The position numbers and the translations under genes were made by a program. 64,000 bases of DNA, taken from NCBI GenBank assembly GCA_003243425.1, contig QFQP01000007.1, positions 124,001 to 188,000 of the forward strand, in the 5' to 3' direction. The notes beneath the pieces were generated by a model. The model searched no databases. It saw only the letters and a program-made list of their open reading frames with translations, and was not told the DNA's origin. The stretch's first letter is position 1; each line of letters opens with the position of its first letter. The DNA comes from Archangium gephyra (lineage in GTDB: Bacteria; Myxococcota; Myxococcia; Myxococcales; Myxococcaceae). Of the stretch, positions 27,300 to 34,784 are shown in pieces.

Positions 27300-28632
27300 A
27301 GTGCGGAAGTGGCTGGCCAGTGAACGCGATGCCGCGGCGCTGGCCGTCTTCCGCATGGCCTTCGGGCTGTTGGTCACGGTGTCGGCGATTCGTTTCCTCG
27401 CCTATGGCTGGGTCGACACGCTGTTCGACGTGAAGTACCGGTTCACCTACTGGGGCTTTCAGTGGGTGCCGTCGCCCGGAGTGGAGGCGGTGCGGTGGAT
27501 GTTCATCGCGCTGATTCCGCTCGGGCTCATGGTCACCGCCGGCGCGCTGTACCGCGTCGCGATGCCGTTGCTCTTCGTGACCTTCACGTGGATTCAGCTG
27601 CTCGACGTTTCGACGTACCTCAACCACTACTACCTGGTGTGCCTGCTCGCGGCGTTGATGTGCTTCATGCCGCTGCACGCGTACTGGAGCGTCGACGCAC
27701 GTTTCCGCCCTGCCCTGCGCCGCGAGACGTTGCCCACGTGGTGCACCATGCTGCTGCGGTTTCAGGTGGGCACCGTCTACGTGTTCGCGGCGATCGCCAA
27801 GTTCAACGGCGACTGGTTGCTGCACGGCGCAGCGCTTCATCTCTGGTTGTCGTCACGGCCTTCGGTGCCCGTCATCGGCCCGTGGCTCCACCGGCCCGAA
27901 GTGGCGTGGTTCATGTCGTGGTGCGGTTTTCTGTTCGATGCGTCGGCGCCGTTTCTCCTGTCGTTCCGTCGCACGAGGCCGTTCGCGTACGTGGCGGTGC
28001 TCGCGTTTCACCTGATGACGAGCGCGCTGTTCCCCATCGGCATGTTCCCGTTCATCATGATCCTCTCGACGCTGGTGTTCTTCGACGCCAGCTGGCCGCG
28101 GCGCTTCGTGAAGTCGAACGTGCCGGTCAGCGCATCGAGCGCGCTGCTTCCGAAGTGGGCCTTCGCGGCGATGGTGACCTTCGTGGCGATACAGCTGGCG
28201 ATTCCCCTGCGCACGTTCTTCTACGGAGGCGACGTGTCGTGGCACGAGCAGGGCATGCGCTTCTCGTGGCGCGTGATGACGCGCGAGAAGAACGGCACCG
28301 TCACCTACGTGGTGAAGCAGAAGGACAGTGGTCGTGAGTGGCACGTGTCGCCACGTACGTATTTGAACGGCGTGCAGGAGCGTGAGCTCGCGGTGCAGCC
28401 CGACTTGATTCTGCAGCTCGCACAGCACATCGGTGCGGAGTTCAGGGCCAGGGGCGTCGACGTCGAAGTGCACGCCGACACGCTGACCTCGCTCAATGGT
28501 CGGCGGGCGATGCCGTTGATCGACCCGAACGTCGACTTGTTGACGGTGCGCGACGGCCTCGCGCCCAAGTCGTGGATTCTTCCTGCGCCAACGTCGCCGC
28601 CGCTCGCGCCATCGCTGTTTTCGTCGAGGTGA
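27292..28632 (+). CDS. HTTM membrane protein, vitamin K-dependent carboxylase-like
   Basis: A 446-residue membrane protein of the HTTM family, related to gamma-glutamyl carboxylase. It has multiple membrane helices and family features: YLNHYYLVCLLAALMCF (about 109-125) and VFAAIAKFNGDWLLHGA (about 164-180), where Lys170 lines up with the active-site base of the animal enzyme, and later DASAPFLLSFRRTRPFA. The C-terminal 130 residues form a soluble domain (GTVTYVVKQKDSGREWHVSPR). Whether it carboxylates anything is unknown. Translation is coupled to the imelysin gene (ATGACTGA overlap). Confidence 0.85.
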   Translation: MTEVRKWLASERDAAALAVFRMAFGLLVTVSAIRFLAYGWVDTLFDVKYRFTYWGFQWVPSPGVEAVRWMFIALIPLGLMVTAGALYRVAMPLLFVTFTWIQLLDVSTYLNHYYLVCLLAALMCFMPLHAYWSVDARFRPALRRETLPTWCTMLLRFQVGTVYVFAAIAKFNGDWLLHGAALHLWLSSRPSVPVIGPWLHRPEVAWFMSWCGFLFDASAPFLLSFRRTRPFAYVAVLAFHLMTSALFPIGMFPFIMILSTLVFFDASWPRRFVKSNVPVSASSALLPKWAFAAMVTFVAIQLAIPLRTFFYGGDVSWHEQGMRFSWRVMTREKNGTVTYVVKQKDSGREWHVSPRTYLNGVQERELAVQPDLILQLAQHIGAEFRARGVDVEVHADTLTSLNGRRAMPLIDPNVDLLTVRDGLAPKSWILPAPTSPPLAPSLFSSR

Positions 28633-28635
28633 ACC

Positions 28636-29004
28636 ATGGAAGTCGAAGCGCTGCTCGAGAAGCGTGCGCACCCGCTGCATGAGGTCGTCGAAGCGCTCCG
28701 GAAGGTGATTCGCGCTGCCGACGAGCGGCTCGTCGAAGAGACGAAGTGGAACGCGCCGAGCTACCGGCTCGAAGAGCACCTGCTTACGTTTCAGCTCGCG
28801 AAAGACGAACGCGTGCTGCTGATCTTCCACCGCGGCGCGAAGTCGAAGGCGCCGAAGACGCGTCTTGCCGTCGACGACCCACAGGCGCTGCTCACCTGGC
28901 TCGGCAACGACCGCGCGACCGTGGCGTTCACCTCGCTGGCTGAAGTGAAGAAGCAGAAAGCCGCGTTCACGGAGCTGGTGAAGGCGTGGGTCGCGGCGCG
29001 CTGA
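28636..29004 (+). CDS. DUF1801 protein (YdhG-like)
   Basis: A 122-residue cytoplasmic protein of the DUF1801 family (HPLHEVVEALRKVIRAADERL, EETKWNAPSYRLEEHLLTFQL, VLLIFHRGAK and FTSLAEVKKQKAAFTELVKAWV). These are of uncertain function; some are described as stress related. It starts three bases after the HTTM stop and may be read with it. Confidence 0.85.
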   Translation: MEVEALLEKRAHPLHEVVEALRKVIRAADERLVEETKWNAPSYRLEEHLLTFQLAKDERVLLIFHRGAKSKAPKTRLAVDDPQALLTWLGNDRATVAFTSLAEVKKQKAAFTELVKAWVAAR

Positions 29005-29067
29005 GCTTCACGCGAAAGTTTCATTCCCTCCACGTGACCGCCGCGTACGTCGGCCAGAAAGCCGACC

Positions 29068-29580
29068 ATGGAACGGCTGCGGCGACTGCTCGAGTGGGAC
29101 GAAGCACTTCTGGTGGCGGTGTCGCGCCGGCAGCGGCCGCTGGCGACGAAGGCGCTGCGAGCCATCACGCATCTGGGCGACGGTGCGAGCCTCACGTTCC
29201 TCGGGCTCGTGCTGCTGCTGGCCGGAGCGACGAACCTCTCATGGCGCCTCGGGCTGGCCACCGGCGCGGCCACCGTCGTGTCTCAACTGCTCAAGCGCGT
29301 GCTCAAGCGGCGGCGCCCGAACGTGGGCATCTCCGGCTTCAACGCGCTCGTACAGAACCCCGACGCCTTCTCGTTTCCATCTGGCCACACGGCGGCGGCG
29401 GTGGCGCTCGCCGTCGCGTGGGCGGGCGAAGGCAGCGGCCTGGGGCTCTTCGCGTCAGCCTTCGCGGCGCTCATCGCCTGCTCGCGCGTCTACCTGGGCG
29501 CACACTATCCGCTCGACGTGATGGCCGGCGCGACCATCGGGATCGTCACCGGAGCGTGCGCTCGAATTCCATTCGCTTGA
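29068..29580 (+). CDS. PAP2-type phosphatase
   Basis: A 170-residue membrane phosphatase. All three signature blocks are present: KRVLKRRRP (KX6RP), FPSGHTAAAV (PSGH) and CSRVYLGAHYPLDV (SRX5HX3D). Five or six hydrophobic segments surround them. The substrate may be phosphatidate, undecaprenyl pyrophosphate or a similar lipid phosphate. There is no strong operon link to its neighbours. Confidence 0.9.
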   Translation: MERLRRLLEWDEALLVAVSRRQRPLATKALRAITHLGDGASLTFLGLVLLLAGATNLSWRLGLATGAATVVSQLLKRVLKRRRPNVGISGFNALVQNPDAFSFPSGHTAAAVALAVAWAGEGSGLGLFASAFAALIACSRVYLGAHYPLDVMAGATIGIVTGACARIPFA

Positions 29581-29613
29581 GTCGCACGGGGGCAACGTGG
29601 TTACACGGCTCCT

Positions 29614-30183
29614 GTGACGTACGAAAACGCGACGCATGAGACCCGCGGGTCCGACCTCCTTGCCGTGCTGGGCGTCGTGAAGTTGCCCGAGCAGATCCTC
29701 GGACCGGTGTGGGTGGAGCGCCTTCGTTCTCTGCAGCCCGACGGCTGGTACCCCATCGTCATGCTGCTCGAGCTGTTGGAGACGCTCGCAAAGCGCGGCG
29801 GCACCGCGTCACTCGTGCAGATGGGCCGGCAGCTCTTCCGCGACTCGCATCAGGCGCGCGTCACGCCCGACTTCAAGTCGGCCGGCGACGTCATCTTCGG
29901 GATGGACGCGATGTACCACCACGCCAACCGTGGCCAGAACATCGGCGGGTGGAAGGTGACGAAGTTCAAGCCGGGCGTGGCCGTGCTCGAGAAGACGACG
30001 CCGCACCTGTGCGCGCTCGAAGAGGGAATCCTGCTCGAGGCGCTGCACACCATCGGCGCCGAGTCGCTCATCATTCAGAGCAAGTGCCGCACGCGCGGCG
30101 ACACGTTGTGCGAGTTCGAGATCCGCTCGTCGGTGCGTGACGACCGGTGGATGGGCTCCCACAAGGTCGTCGAACCGAGCTGA
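29614..30183 (+). CDS. V4R/HNOB-like sensor-type protein
   Basis: A 189-residue soluble protein starting with GTG. The N-terminal half has GWYPIVMLLELLETLAKRGG, and the C-terminal half ends CRTRGDTLCEFEIRSS, which recalls the C...G...C pattern of V4R domains that bind small molecules or metals. I cannot confirm a heme site. In myxobacteria such proteins are often sensory partners of cyclases or regulators. The domain name is tentative. Confidence 0.5.
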   Translation: MTYENATHETRGSDLLAVLGVVKLPEQILGPVWVERLRSLQPDGWYPIVMLLELLETLAKRGGTASLVQMGRQLFRDSHQARVTPDFKSAGDVIFGMDAMYHHANRGQNIGGWKVTKFKPGVAVLEKTTPHLCALEEGILLEALHTIGAESLIIQSKCRTRGDTLCEFEIRSSVRDDRWMGSHKVVEPS

Positions 30184-30189
30184 CGCGCC

Positions 30190-30738
30190 ATGACGCGCCC
30201 GACCCGGAACCGGCTGCTCGCGGTGGTGCTGGTGGTGGTGACCGTGCTCGTCCTGCGCCGGTTGCCTGACGAAGCGACGTGGCTGGTCGGCGGTGCCGGC
30301 GGTGCGGTGATGGCGCTCGCGCTGTGGGTCACCGCGCCGTTCCGCAAGGCGCGTGGGTTGATGCGCGAGAAGAAGTTCGACGAAGCCGCGACCGAGCTGG
30401 CGGCGTTCGAGCTGTCGCTGGCCGACGGCTGGCGCAAGTGGCTCGCCGGGCTCGCAGTAGGGCTCTACACGACCAACGCCATCGCGGCGTCGCGCAACAC
30501 GCTGGGCGCGGTGCGCCTCGAGCAGGGCCGGCTCGAAGACGCGACCACGCACTTCGATGCGGCCATCGCGCTCGACCCGCTGTACGCGATGCCGTGGGCC
30601 AACCGCGCGGTGCTGGCGGCGATGAAGGGTGACCGCGCCGCGGCGATGGAAGCGAAAGACACGGCGCGCGCCCTGGGCTTCGGCAGCAAGACGCTCGACG
30701 CGGTGCTGCACGACAAGCTCACGGCGAGGTCCCCATGA
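30190..30738 (+). CDS. Membrane protein with TPR-like C-terminus
   Basis: A 182-residue protein with two hydrophobic helices near the N-terminus (about 8-24 and 34-50), a cytoplasmic region with a TPR pair (ASRNTLGAVRLEQGRLEDATTHFDAAIALDP, then NRAVLAAMKGDRAAAMEAKDTA pattern). It is six bases from the preceding gene. Its stop overlaps the ATG of the next short gene (ATGA). The function is unknown. Confidence 0.7.
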   Translation: MTRPTRNRLLAVVLVVVTVLVLRRLPDEATWLVGGAGGAVMALALWVTAPFRKARGLMREKKFDEAATELAAFELSLADGWRKWLAGLAVGLYTTNAIAASRNTLGAVRLEQGRLEDATTHFDAAIALDPLYAMPWANRAVLAAMKGDRAAAMEAKDTARALGFGSKTLDAVLHDKLTARSP

Positions 30739-31009
30739 AGTGGCTGGCGTTGGTGGGTTCGGTGCCGGCGTCGTGCTGGTGGAGCGCCGCGCCTTCGTCA
30801 CCGGCTCCGCGGAAGTCATCGGCTGCTTCGGGGCTTTCGATAGAACCACGCTGACCCTCACGGTCCGTGAGCAGCAATGCAACGGGGGAGTCGGCGCGCC
30901 AACCAACGCCATCTGTACGCTGCCGGAATTGCCGAACGGCTGTTACGCGCTGCCCGGAGGCGACGTGCTCGTTCTGCCGAACGACGGTGGCATGATCCGC
31001 TGCGAATGA
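30735..31009 (+). CDS. Short membrane-anchored protein, possibly frameshifted
   Basis: Reading from the ATG at 30735 (overlapping the previous stop) gives MKWLALVG and then a wrong-looking frame that stops after 39 codons. The +2 frame instead gives a good reading after one missing G in the GGG run near 30757: FGAGVVLVERRAFVTGSAEVIGC, then QQCNGGVGAPTNAICTLPEL and a Cys end at 31009. Joined, it would be a 90-residue protein with one N-terminal helix. A GTG at 30740 in the second frame is an alternative start that needs no frameshift. No domain is recognised. Confidence 0.45.
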
Positions 31010-31173
31010 AGGTCGGCTTGACGTCGCGCCGGAGTGGGCAGCGAGGACGATGCGGGATGCGCACCATGGACATGAGCACTGATGAAACCGGCAGCACCTG
31101 CGACGGCGCGCCGTTGAGGTGCGAGGTGACGGCGTCGAGCTGCGGTGGCGGGCGCGACCGCAGCCTCTCGCTG

Positions 31174-31530
31174 GTGCGCGCCTTCATCGGCGTCGTCTCG
31201 GTGTTCACCCTCACCAACTGCGCGCCTCCGTGCGTGCCGTTCTCGCGGCCCGCGCATGACGTGAGCTGCGATGGCGATACCCTCGTCGCGTCGTTCAACG
31301 CGCAGAACAGCTCGGTGCTGTCTTCTTCCTGCGCGGCGAACGTCGACGGCGGCGTGGTGGTCGCGACGGTGACGGGCGTCGTGTGCCCCGGTGAGCAGTT
31401 CGAGCGACTGTCGAACATGCTCGAGCTCGACTGCACGCTCCCGTCCCTCGGGGCGGGGACGATTCCTGTTCACGAAGGCCAGGTCTCCCTCGTGAGCGAC
31501 GGCGGCGTGACCGTCTGCCGGCGGCCGTGA
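31174..31530 (+). CDS. Small Cys-rich lipoprotein
   Basis: A 118-residue protein from GTG at 31174 with a lipobox (VSVFTLTNC). The mature part has eight cysteines in the pattern CAPPC, then VSCDGDTLVASFNAQNSSV and VVCPGEQFERLSNMLELDC, probably disulfide-linked outside the cell. The frame extends further upstream, where the encoded sequence is low quality, so the start is uncertain. The function is unknown. Confidence 0.55.
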   Translation: MRAFIGVVSVFTLTNCAPPCVPFSRPAHDVSCDGDTLVASFNAQNSSVLSSSCAANVDGGVVVATVTGVVCPGEQFERLSNMLELDCTLPSLGAGTIPVHEGQVSLVSDGGVTVCRRP

Positions 31531-31588
31531 AACGCGCCTCTGAATAAGGTGCGACAGGCGTTCAGTACGTGCGTGTCGTTGAAAGTGT

Positions 31589-32447
31589 TCAGTGCAGCCG
31601 CAGCAGCATCCGCGCGTCGTCGAGCCCTTCGCGCGCACGCGTGAGCACGAACCGCGTGCCCGCCGGGAGCTCGCGACGAACGCGCACCCCGCTCCGCTTC
31701 GGCACCTCGAGCCACGACGGCAGCTCTGAACCTTCGTGACGGCTACCGACCGCACCGAGGTCCACGCCTCCGTGCGTGAGGACGAGTTGCTGCGTCTCGC
31801 CGCTGTCGAACTTCACCGGCAACGGGGACGGCGCGTGAACGTCGAAGCGCTCCATGAAGCCCCAGCCATCACGCACGAAGTGAAGCGTCACCGGAGCCGT
31901 CGTCACCCCACGCACTGACGCACCGTCGAGGCTCACCACGCTCTTCACTTCGAGCTGCGGAATCAGCGCGCGCCATCACCCGCGTGAGCCGCGCGAGCAC
32001 CGAGAACTTCAACGTACCGACCGGTGAAATCTCCGCGCCGAGTGTCGTCACCCACGCCAACCCACGCAGCACCTGCGCGAAGAGCAGCAGGTACAGCGAG
32101 AAGAACCAGAACAACGGCCACGCGATGAGGGCGTCCATCACCAGCGCGATGCCGATCTCCATCAGCTCCGGCGGCTGACCCTTCTTGAGCCACGGGCCAG
32201 CGATGGGCGCCAGACAGGCGCCGACGGTCAACACGCCCGCGAGGCCGCGAAGCCTCTTCATCGCGCGCGCGCCGCTGACCGAAGCGAGCGACCAGCCCTC
32301 GGCGAACCCGCGCCACGCGCTCCACTTTCCTTCGAGTGATTCGACGCGGAGATCCACCGTGTGACCGCCGCACCGCGGGCACTTGCGCCACGCGCTCCGC
32401 AGCAGACATTTCGTGCACGTGAAGCACGCGCCGACGTTCCAGATGCT
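31589..32447 (-). pseudogene. Zinc-ribbon membrane protein gene with frameshift
   Basis: Two frames form one gene. The first (32447 to about 31970) starts near VSIWNVGACFTCTKC, has a Cys4 zinc ribbon (CFTCTKC...CPRCGG) and two membrane helices (around LAGVLTVGACLAPIAGPW and DALIAWPLFWFFSLYLLLFA). The second (from about 31970 to 31589) continues as ALIPQLEVKSVVSLDGAS and runs to the stop at 31589. The frame changes in the GCGCGCGC run at 31966-31973; adding one GC pair would restore VMARALIPQLEV. So this is either a true frameshift mutation or a sequence error. Confidence 0.7.
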
Positions 32448-32530
32448 CACAGCGCCGACATAGCGCGCGTCGAGGCGCAAAATTTTGACTTTGACTTGCA
32501 ACTTCTCAACACCGAAGTCATGGGAGCGCC
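32448..32530. promoter_or_regulatory. AT-rich divergent promoter region
   Basis: The 83-base gap between the zinc-ribbon gene and the PepSY gene has the only marked AT-rich patch in the area, with a perfect 10-base palindrome CAAAATTTTG (32478-32487) and two back-to-back TTGACT hexamers (32485-32496). It probably holds divergent promoters. I do not see a Fur-type 7-1-7 site. Confidence 0.4.
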
Positions 32531-33547
32531 ATGCTTCGCCGCCGCTTCGTCGTCGTTCACCGCTGGCTTGGCCTGGTGGTCGGCCTTCACCTGCTGTTGC
32601 TGGGCCTCACCGGTGTGTTGATGGCGTTGGGCGAGCCGTGGGAGCGCGTGTCTGGTCACCGCACTTCGGGCACCGGCAAGGTGACGCTCGCGCAGGTGAT
32701 GGAGGCCGTGCGCGTGAAGACCGGTGCCACGCAGGACCCCGGTTGGGTGAAAGCACCGCCGGAAGGTTCCGGCCTCGATTGGCGAATGCTCATCGACCTC
32801 GCGCCGGAGGGCGGGAAACGTCAGCGCGCGTACGTGCACGTCGATTCGGGCACCGGCGAGGTGACGAAGGTCGTGCCCTACGAAGCGAGCGTGAAGGGCG
32901 CGTCGTTCAGCTTCCACCACGAGCTGTTTCTGAGCGGCAAGGTCGGCCGGCCCATCGTCGCGGTGTCGGGAATGCTCTCGTTGCTGCTGAGCATTCTCGG
33001 CGTCGTCATCTGGTGGCGCGGTGGCCGCGGGCCGACGTTGGCGCTGCGCATGAAGGGGCTCCGAGCGCCCTCTCTGCGGGCTCGCCTACTCGCGTTGCAC
33101 GAGCTGATCGCGGTGTGGACCGTCGTCGGTCTCGTCGGCTCGACCCTGAGCGGCATCGTGCTCGCGAAGCCCGACTGGTTCGGAGGCTCGCTCGGCAAAC
33201 CGCCGCCCACGTCAGCGCGCGTCGATTTCGCACGGCTCACCGACGCGCTGGCAGGTCAGCCCTTCGAACAGGTTCGCTTCGCGCCCAACGCCGACACGGT
33301 GGCCATCACCCTGATTCGCGGCGGCCAGTTCACCGTCGACCCCCAGACCTTCGTCATCACGCCCCGGCCGGCACCGCCGTCGACCTTCGTGAGCGTGATG
33401 CGCACGCTGCACGAAGGCCACTACTGGGGTCCGGTGGGCACGGTGGTCATCACGCTCGTCGGGCTGGTGCCGCTGGTGCTCTTCGTGAGCGCGTTGCTCT
33501 CGTGGTGGCTCGGCCGGAAAGCTCAGAGCCCGCAGGTCGCCGAATAG
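32531..33547 (+). CDS. PepSY-associated membrane protein
   Basis: A 338-residue protein with the PepSY-TM arrangement: an N-terminal helix (HRWLGLVVGLHLLLLGLTGVL), a periplasmic PepSY-like domain, two central helices (GMLSLLLSILGVVIWWRG with its FHHELF and HELIAVWTVVGLVGS histidine pairs) and a C-terminal helix. Family members are linked to iron uptake and siderophore reduction, with histidines that may bind heme. It is the fourth iron- or membrane-linked gene in this part of the window. Its 3' end overlaps the convergent depolymerase gene by 25 bases. Confidence 0.82.
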   Translation: MLRRRFVVVHRWLGLVVGLHLLLLGLTGVLMALGEPWERVSGHRTSGTGKVTLAQVMEAVRVKTGATQDPGWVKAPPEGSGLDWRMLIDLAPEGGKRQRAYVHVDSGTGEVTKVVPYEASVKGASFSFHHELFLSGKVGRPIVAVSGMLSLLLSILGVVIWWRGGRGPTLALRMKGLRAPSLRARLLALHELIAVWTVVGLVGSTLSGIVLAKPDWFGGSLGKPPPTSARVDFARLTDALAGQPFEQVRFAPNADTVAITLIRGGQFTVDPQTFVITPRPAPPSTFVSVMRTLHEGHYWGPVGTVVITLVGLVPLVLFVSALLSWWLGRKAQSPQVAE

Positions 33548-34581
33548 CCCGAGCAGCAGCCGGTGCCGCTGCAGGTGCCGGTCAGCATGTTCACCTGAAT
33601 GGCGCCGGTGTTGTTCTTCGCGCGGAAGTGCCCGACGCCGTCGATGTCGCCCGCGCCCGCCACGTACGGGCTGTAGTCGGTCCAGTCGAAGTCGACGTCG
33701 AGGGAGGTCGAACCGAAGCCCACGTCGAGCTGCGAGATGACGTTGCTGCGCGCGTCGAACAACCCGGTGTCGCCACACGTCGAGGTGAACGCGTTGGTGG
33801 GGCACGCGAAGCCGTCATGGTCGTCAGCGCGAATCGAATAGAACCGCGAATTGGTGAAGCGCGACGGCGAGTCGCGGAACCCGTTGTTCTGCATGCGCGC
33901 GTTCATCGACGGGTAGAAGCCGAAGATGTCCGAGTCGTAGAAGTTCTGGCTGCCGCACGTCGGGTAGTACGGGTTCGCGTAGCCCACCGCGTTGCACACC
34001 GTCAGGCCGCGCATCGCCCCGGAGATGGCGATGAAGCGCCGCAGGCTCGACTGCAGCGAGAAGCGCTCGAGCGCGTGCAGCGCCACCGACACGCCCATGG
34101 AGTGACCGATGACGTCGACCTGCGAAGCGCCCGTGTACGCCTTCACGTCGACGATGAAGTCACGCACGCGATCGGCCTTCGTGTACGTGTGGTAGTTCAA
34201 GGTCGGCGACTGCCGCTCGCTCGCCGAGAGCCAGTTGATGCCGAACAGCTCACAGTCCTTGTAGCCGGCCGCCTTGAGCGCCGCGTACACGCTCGCGCCA
34301 CCGGTGCTCGAGGGGAAATCGAAGTTGCGCGCGTCGTCGCCATTGCCGGGCACGAAGATCACCGGCGTGCGGGTGACCGTGCAGTTGGCGGCGCCTCCGA
34401 AGCCCCCGTAGGGAGCGTTCGACGGTGAGAAGCCGCCCGCGAACTGCGAGTCAGCACCCGAGTACGTCAGCGTCGCCTGCGTGGTGGCCAGTGCTTCATC
34501 AGCGCCGACGTCGAGTTGTGAATCGACGCCGCACGCCGCGAGCGACAGAGACAAGGTGAGCGCGAAATACGAACGAGCCAT
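33523..34581 (-). CDS. PhaZ7-like polyhydroxybutyrate depolymerase/lipase
   Basis: A 352-residue lipoprotein (signal ending SLSLAACG). The catalytic domain closely follows Paucimonas PhaZ7: TPVIFVPGNGDDARNFDFP, SVYAALKAAGYKDCELFGI, NYHTYTKADRVRDFIVDVKAYTG, nucleophile GHSMGVS, AMRGLTVCNAVGYANPYYPTCGSQNFY, and the histidine in DGVGHFRAKNNTGAI. PhaZ7 attacks amorphous PHB outside the cell; this protein may be an extracellular PHB depolymerase or a lipase. AAGGAG precedes the ATG. No phasin or PHB genes are adjacent. Confidence 0.85.
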   Translation of the reverse strand: MARSYFALTLSLSLAACGVDSQLDVGADEALATTQATLTYSGADSQFAGGFSPSNAPYGGFGGAANCTVTRTPVIFVPGNGDDARNFDFPSSTGGASVYAALKAAGYKDCELFGINWLSASERQSPTLNYHTYTKADRVRDFIVDVKAYTGASQVDVIGHSMGVSVALHALERFSLQSSLRRFIAISGAMRGLTVCNAVGYANPYYPTCGSQNFYDSDIFGFYPSMNARMQNNGFRDSPSRFTNSRFYSIRADDHDGFACPTNAFTSTCGDTGLFDARSNVISQLDVGFGSTSLDVDFDWTDYSPYVAGAGDIDGVGHFRAKNNTGAIQVNMLTGTCSGTGCCSGYSATCGL

Positions 34582-34784
34582 GGAGTTCTCTCCTTTGCCG
34601 TGAGGGGCCGCGGAGAGTCCGCCGGGTTCGTTTGAACCACAATGAAATGCAAGGCTCAGTCCAACGGCTGCAGGTGCTTCACAGCGCGCACCGTGGACGA
34701 TCGGCGTAACTGCAATCATCACGCCTGTAGCGTCACTGCGTGCACAGGGGCGCGCGACGACGCCCCCATGCGCATGCGCGTCAG
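34582..34784. other. Intergenic gap between depolymerase and rhlE
   Basis: This 203-base stretch has the leader of the depolymerase gene (CTCCTTTG near 34590) and the 3' end of rhlE. A 6-base GGGGCG/CGCCCC hairpin (34747-34766) without a T tract could be a weak terminator of rhlE. Nothing else is recognisable. Confidence 0.4.

Noticed and set aside
32478..32496. A Fur box upstream of the PepSY gene.
   Set aside because: The patch has a CAAAATTTTG palindrome and TTGACT repeats but does not fit the 7-1-7 pattern seen at the imelysin gene.
34747..34766. A strong terminator after rhlE.
   Set aside because: There is a GGGGCG/CGCCCC stem but no following U tract, so it is only noted as weak.
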